NCBI GenBank assembly: GCA_963836355.1
Contig: CAWIJO010000005.1
Span: forward strand, 1 to 60,763
Length of the DNA stretch: 60,763 nucleotides
Origin: Palsa-506 sp963836355
GTDB taxonomy: Bacteria > Actinomycetota > Actinomycetes > Streptosporangiales > Streptosporangiaceae
Direction: 5' to 3'
In this document: positions 56,933 to 60,763 of the stretch, in pieces
Layout: the number at the start of each line of letters is the position of its first letter
How positions within the stretch are numbered: the first letter of the stretch is position 1
The notes under the pieces: generated by a model
The model's input: the letters and a program-made list of their open reading frames with translations, nothing else
Database searches by the model: none
Told to the model about the DNA's origin: nothing
Position numbers and translations under genes: made by a program

Positions 56933-58018
56933 ATGATGGCCGGGCCTGGTGAGATGCTTGACTATGACGTGGCATTGTCTTTCGCCGGGGAAGATCGTGG
57001 ATACGTTGCGCAAGTAGCCGCTCAGCTGCGGCAACGGGGGGGCCGTGCCGTTTTTACGACGAGTATGCGGCAGCCCAACTGTGGGGTAATAATCTCTACG
57101 TTCTTCTTGATGAGGTCTGCTCGGAAGCACGCTCGATTCACCGTGATCTTCGTGTCACGATACTACGCTAGCAAACCTTGGACGCACCATGAGCGTCAGA
57201 GTGCGCAGGCTCGGGCGCTCACCGAGAATGAGCCTTACCTTCTGCCCGTGCGGTTTGACGACGACAAGCTTCCCGGGCTTCGCCCCACTGTGGGATACAT
57301 TGACGCGCGGAAAACCTCGGCAGAGAGCTTGGTTTCGTTGATCGAGCAGAAGCTCGCGGCCACACCTGGAATTTCTACTTCCGGGCCGCCGCCACTTCTC
57401 CGCTGTCCTCGTACAGCTGAGCAAAAGCGTGAGCTCTTGGCGCAGCGCCCTGAAGCCTGGGAATATCTGCTCTATGCGGGCATCCTCTGGCAGCAACGCG
57501 AAGCCCTTAAATGGAAATGGCAGGATCATGAACTCGGCTACGCTCGTCGTAGCGGGCAGCATCTTGACGATGACGAAGCTCTTACGCTCATAAATACCAC
57601 TATGAATGATCTCGTTGTCTGCGCGGCTGGCCTAGTTCGAATGCTGAATTCCCAGGCGATTGACCGTGCTTTCGGCCGCCAGGTCAACCAGGTGATCCAG
57701 CGCTTATTGAGCACCTCGCCACGCGCTTCGTTGGAATTTATCGAAGAAGTGCTGAATCTTGCGGCTAGGCTGCGGAGCGTCAGCGTCTCAAGCAATATGG
57801 CGTCAATCATGGATAGTGCAGCGCACCTGACTGACACCCCTTTGAGAGAAATCCGTGATTTCATCGACCAAGTCATCGCCGAAACCGATACTATTCCGGA
57901 ACGCTTGGAGCGCGACGAGCCTATTACCGTCAGGCTAACGCTTACTCTAACCGGGGACGAAAAAGCGGTAAAACGCCTTAACCGGGAGATGAAGCGGGCT
58001 CGACGACATATCAGGTAG
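56933..58018 (+). CDS. TIR-domain protein with two compensating frameshifts
   Basis: A 361-residue open frame from ATG 56933. The TIR domain starts DYDVALSFAGEDRGYVAQVA and later has FTVIFVSRYYASKPWTHHER, where the Glu after W-T-H-H is the expected NADase residue. Between residues about 41 and 62 the frame is wrong: YDEYAAAQLWGNNLYVLLDE is readable one frame over. One T is missing in a T-run at 57051-57055 and one base is extra near 57117-57121, so the ORF survives with about 22 wrong residues. The C-terminal 200 residues are helical (EVLNLAARLRSVSVSSNMAS) with a basic end. TIR proteins cut NAD+ in antiphage defence. Confidence 0.78.
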   Translation: MMAGPGEMLDYDVALSFAGEDRGYVAQVAAQLRQRGGRAVFTTSMRQPNCGVIISTFFLMRSARKHARFTVIFVSRYYASKPWTHHERQSAQARALTENEPYLLPVRFDDDKLPGLRPTVGYIDARKTSAESLVSLIEQKLAATPGISTSGPPPLLRCPRTAEQKRELLAQRPEAWEYLLYAGILWQQREALKWKWQDHELGYARRSGQHLDDDEALTLINTTMNDLVVCAAGLVRMLNSQAIDRAFGRQVNQVIQRLLSTSPRASLEFIEEVLNLAARLRSVSVSSNMASIMDSAAHLTDTPLREIRDFIDQVIAETDTIPERLERDEPITVRLTLTLTGDEKAVKRLNREMKRARRHIR

Positions 58019-58782
58019 CAACTTGGACTAACCAATTCCTCGTTGAGACCTCCGCAGACCGCACGGACCAGGAGGTTTATTCATTAACCATTGCCGTATT
58101 GGGCGAAGAAAAACAGCCCGGTAACGGCTGCCAGCATGCTCTCGTACTTGCCTAGCGGGCAGCGGTAGCGACAGCCTTCCTCGCTGAGCATGCGCCAGGT
58201 CTTCACCTTCGCGACGGCGTGCTCGACAGCGGAGCGCATCTTACCGTGGACCGTGTTGAATTCGCGCTGCCAGTCTTTCAGCTCGCCGCCGCTAACGCGC
58301 TTGAACGGCACGATCCCGATACCGCTGACCCCTGCATACCCGAGATCGGCAGCCGTGCTGTCCTTTCCCCGGGAATTCTCCAGCAGTGCTTTCAGGCCGG
58401 ACGCCCCGAACGCATAGGCGTCATTCCGGGCACCGTGCACAGGAACCGGGCCGATAGCGGCCACATCACCATTCAGGGCGGCCGCGATCTGCACGTTCAT
58501 TCCCGCGTACCCAGCTTTCCCGGAAAACAGGTCCGGAACGGCTTTCCAGTCCCACGTAGGGCACACCGTGCCGTCTACCAGGCCGGTTCCCCCGCGGCCC
58601 AGCACCTGCACCGGATCGGGGACAAACGAGGAAAGCACCTTGCCGATTACCGGGCGCAGCAGGTCCCAGCGGCGGCTCACCGTCGTCTGGCTGCACCCGA
58701 AAATACTCCCCCGCGACCGCCTGCACAAGATTACGGCGCATCAGCGCCACCACCATGGCCACCGAGTCGAACAGGCCTACCG

Positions 58783-60456
58783 CCACTGCCCTAAAGTTTC
58801 CAGAGTTATGGGTCTCTGTCTGGTTTCTGAGGGCTGGTCACGATCTCGCGGCATGTTGATCGCGGCAGCGTGGCGGGATCGGATGTCCCGTGAAATGAAA
58901 CAAAGCTCCTGGGTCGAACTCGGTTGTCGATGCCCTGTCCGTTCACCTGGAGCTTGTTGCGTGCCAAGTTTGCCATGGTCATCAGCCTGCGTCCGCCTTG
59001 CCCGCGCTGCGGGAAGACGATGAGGCCGCGGAGATCGCCGCCCGGGTCGCGTCCGGGCCGGGATCTGGACGGAGTGGCTGGCGGAACTCGACCGCGAGGG
59101 CCTGCTGGAGGCGCTGCTCGCCGACGACGTGGTCGCCCACGCGCTACGGGAGGCGCCCACGGGCCATAAGTCCGACCCGGTGCTCGACGCGAAGATGGCC
59201 GTGATCTGCGTGCTGGTCGCGTGCCTCTTCCCGGCACCGGCTCCGACAGCGTGCTCGCGACGGCGTTCGGGCTGCCGGCCTGAAGCGGAAGCCGGGCGCG
59301 GGGACGGCGACCGGCCCGGCATTGTCGCGGCCAGGGAGCTGCTCGGCGAGCAGGCCATGAAGATGACTTCGAGCTCGACACCGCCGTCCCGGACGCGGAA
59401 CTCGGCGTCGGCCTGCTGTGGAAGGGCCTGGAGTTCGCCGCGATAGACGGCACCGCCATGGAACTGGACCGCAACGACGTGTCGAAGGCGAGTTCGGCGC
59501 TACCGCGGATCGCGCCCGGCCGCTGCTGCGGTGGCCGCGCACGTCCGCACCGCGTCCTTCCGCTGGATCGGCGCCACGATCGACGGCTGCCACGACGGGA
59601 GAACGCCCTGGCTGAAGAGCTCCAGGGCGGCTTCGGGCCGGGCATGCTCGATTTCGCCGACCGCGGCTTCTTTCAATGTACCGCTCGATCGGTTCTCCGG
59701 AACTGGCGCCGAGCTGGCCTGGCGGGTCCAGAACGGCGCGAAATCGGTCCCGCTCAAGACGGTCAGAACCCTGCCTGACGGTCTGAGCTGGTCATGCTGC
59801 ACGAGTCGGACAGCATGCGAACCCGGCGCAGGAAGGACACCAGCGACCCGCACGCGGAACAGCTCCCGGACACCCTGGCCCAGCTGATCACCTTCACCAT
59901 CACCGCGACAACCCGCGGCGGCCGGGCCAAGACGACCCGGATGCGGGTCCTGACCACCCTGCTGGACCACGCGGCATTCCCCGCGGCGGACATCGCGGTC
60001 CTGTATGCAGAAGATGGCAAATCGAAATCGCGTTCTTGCTTTGAAGAAGACGGTCCGCGGTCCCCGCAGGCCGCTGCGCGGCCAGTCCCGGAACTGGCCC
60101 GCCAGGAGGCCTGGCGCTGCTGCTCATCCATGACATCGACCGCGACCACCGCCGCCCGCGCCGCGGGATCCGCCGCATGGACCCCGGGCTCGTCCCGTTC
60201 ACCGCCGTCCTCGCCTCATCCGCTCCATGTCGCCGCCGAGGCACCGTGCCGGCACTGCGGCGCCGGCCCGCCAGGCCCTTGGCCAGCCTGGACGCGGCGA
60301 TCCTCGCCCTGCCCCGCCATCGCCAGGGCCGCCGCGGACCTCCGGCAGACCCCCGCGACGCCGGACCCGCACACCGAGGAGAATCTCCTACACCATCGGA
60401 GTCACAAAGTGGAATCTCCAAAATGGGACACTCCACCGAAAACTTAAGGGCAGTGG
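58783..60456 (+). mobile_element. IS4-family insertion sequence with 19-bp ends and 8-bp target duplication
   Basis: Left end CCACTGCCCTAAAGTTTCC (58783-58801); right end, read inverted, CCACTGCCCTTAAGTTTTC (60438-60456): 17 of 19 bases agree. Both flanks carry GCCTACCG (58775-58782 and 60457-60464), a perfect 8-bp target-site duplication. The insert lies within the IS5-like transposase gene. Confidence 0.85.
59058..60447 (+). pseudogene. IS4-family DDE transposase, multiply frameshifted
   Basis: Across changing frames one can read REAPTGHKSDPVLDAKMAVI, FAAIDGTAMELDRND (first Asp), DFADRGFF (second Asp), HAEQLPDTLAQLITFTITAT and at the end ELARQEAWALLL and VTKWNLQNGTLHR-type sequence. At least five indels and a deletion near 60010-60045, around the position of the catalytic Glu, make it non-functional. 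The element can have moved only with a transposase supplied elsewhere, or has decayed since insertion. Confidence 0.8.
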
Positions 60457-60573
60457 GCCTACCGCCGGTGGCTTCTTCGCGCCCGGCCTGGTCAGGGAGC
60501 CGATCTCCCCGGGCACCAGAATGGTCAGCTCGGTCAGTTGCCCCCAGGACAGCCCTGTGCGAGCCTTGTACTC

Positions 60574-60639
60574 CAACGGTTCCTCCTCATGATCCTTCCT
60601 GGTCTAAGACAACCTCGGATCAAAACGGAGGAACCGTTG
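60574..60639. repeat. 13-bp inverted repeat flanking the IS5-like gene start
   Basis: CAACGGTTCCTCC (60574-60586) and GGAGGAACCGTTG (60627-60639) are exact inverted copies 40 bp apart. Similarity extends outward (GGATCA...GGAGGAACCGTTG on both). Each copy provides a GGAGGA ribosome-binding site to a start on its side: the transposase TTG 60576 and the ATG 60642. Confidence 0.75.
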
Positions 60640-60641
60640 CC

Positions 60642-60761
60642 ATGTCCAGCCTTTCTCGCCATTCTCAGCAAATGTTTACCTTAGCCTGTGGAAATGTGGA
60701 TATGTTTTCTCCCGACGGCCAGCCGAAGCTGCACCCTGATAATGCGCACAAATTTGATTAA
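60642..60761 (+). CDS. Short ORF at the window edge, unknown
   Basis: A 39-codon frame from ATG 60642 (MSSLSRHSQQMFTLACGNVD), with GGAGGA 10 bases upstream, ending at TAA 60759-60761. It has no recognisable family. Lower GC and its position next to the inverted repeat suggest that it belongs to another mobile element that continues beyond the window. Confidence 0.3.
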   Translation: MSSLSRHSQQMFTLACGNVDMFSPDGQPKLHPDNAHKFD

Positions 60762-60763
60762 TG

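Larger units (their letters stand above)
58084..60576 (-). pseudogene. IS5-like DDE transposase, split by IS4 insertion and frameshift
   Basis: The gene starts at TTG 60576 (MEYKARTGLSWGQLTELTIL, then GAKKPPAVG), is interrupted at 60457, and resumes at 58782 (LFDSVAMVVALMRRNLVQAV). A frameshift follows near 58703 (VAGEYF, then GCSQTTVSRRWDLLRPVIG). The catalytic part runs to 58084: LVDGTVCPTWDW, ADLGYAGVSGIG and AVEHAVAKVKTWRM supply the Asp, Asp and Glu positions. The right and left halves join exactly when the 1,674-bp insert and one copy of its 8-bp target duplication are removed. Confidence 0.8.
58066..60604 (-). mobile_element. IS5-like insertion sequence, interrupted by an IS4-family element
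   Basis: The element encloses a minus-strand DDE transposase. Likely terminal repeats are GACCAGGAGG (58066-58075) and, inverted, GACCAGGAAGG (60594-60604); exact ends are approximate. A second IS of 1.67 kb sits inside it near the 5' end of the transposase gene. It lies directly after the TIR gene and forms the right edge of region C in this window. Confidence 0.65.

Noticed and set aside
42389..60763. Second copy of the tRNA-Ala 3' end as right att site of region C
   Set aside because: I looked for repeats of the T-arm and acceptor 3' strand (GTTCGAGTCTCGCTAGCTCC) and saw none; the far end probably lies outside the window.

Overview
The window is high-GC actinobacterial DNA. Evidence for this is the GC-rich codon use, GTG starts, a DLW-39 gene beside a tRNA-Ala, a pSAM2/AICE-type transfer-replication module, form I CO dehydrogenase genes and DUF5919 and DUF1707 families. 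A soil actinomycete of the Streptosporangiales/Frankia-like sort fits, but I cannot name the genus. A stable backbone (about 14.3-42.4 kb) lies between two mobile or accessory regions that are lower in GC and full of single-base frameshifts.

Region A (1-14.26 kb) is the distal part of an integrated element. It ends in a copy of the 3' half of tRNA-Ile (14215-14263), a typical attachment-site remnant. It carries a twice-frameshifted MobF/TrwC relaxase-helicase. Next comes a divergent pair: a small effector gene and a decayed NB-ARC/TPR (NLR-like) gene, each with the same short amyloid-type motif (VQVGDxxTQxN), as in bacterial amyloid/RHIM-like signalling. This pair is bracketed by a second, degraded copy of the relaxase 3' end. 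Then follow a very long decayed gene (HTH, PD-(D/E)XK-like domain, long C-terminal region) and a possible toxin-antitoxin-chaperone module (HicA-like protein plus an HTH protein with a SecB-like C-terminus).

Region B (14.3-42.4 kb) is the backbone. It starts with an odd tRNA-like gene, gene scars (histidine kinase, SDR, SnoaL-like) and a prenyltransferase-fold protein. Next are an XRE regulator, a response regulator and a hybrid histidine kinase. The core is a large molybdenum-hydroxylase locus. It has two divergent form I-type CO dehydrogenase operons (coxM-coxS-coxL, active-site loops AYRCSFR and AYACSFR) separated by a LysR regulator. Around them are two MoxR/VWA (CoxD/CoxE-like) pairs, an XdhC-YHS fusion with a frameshift, CoxG and five tandem single-pass membrane proteins. 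The likely physiology is aerobic oxidation of CO at trace or atmospheric levels, with maturation factors encoded alongside. The region ends with a LiaF-like/DUF1707 protein, an ABC-F ATPase, DLW-39, a HAD phosphatase and tRNA-Ala(UGC).

Region C (42.4-60.76 kb) is an actinomycete integrative and conjugative element next to tRNA-Ala. It encodes an integrase (frameshifted), excisionase, RepSA-type initiator (now fused in frame to the excisionase), a zinc-ribbon peptide, an FtsK-like transfer ATPase, a Pra-like activator and a KorSA-like GntR regulator with palindromic operators. Its probable cargo is a DUF5919 regulator with an inositol-monophosphatase/HAD fusion, and a low-GC defence-like island: ParB-fold protein plus Dam-type methylase (frameshifted), an HNH protein and a TIR-domain protein with two compensating frameshifts. 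The window ends in nested insertion sequences: a degraded IS4-family element, with readable 19-bp ends and an 8-bp target duplication, sits inside an IS5-like transposase gene.

About twenty single-base disruptions are visible. All but one (the XdhC gene) fall in regions A and C, which favours real decay of mobile DNA over uniform sequencing error, though homopolymer errors are possible at some sites.
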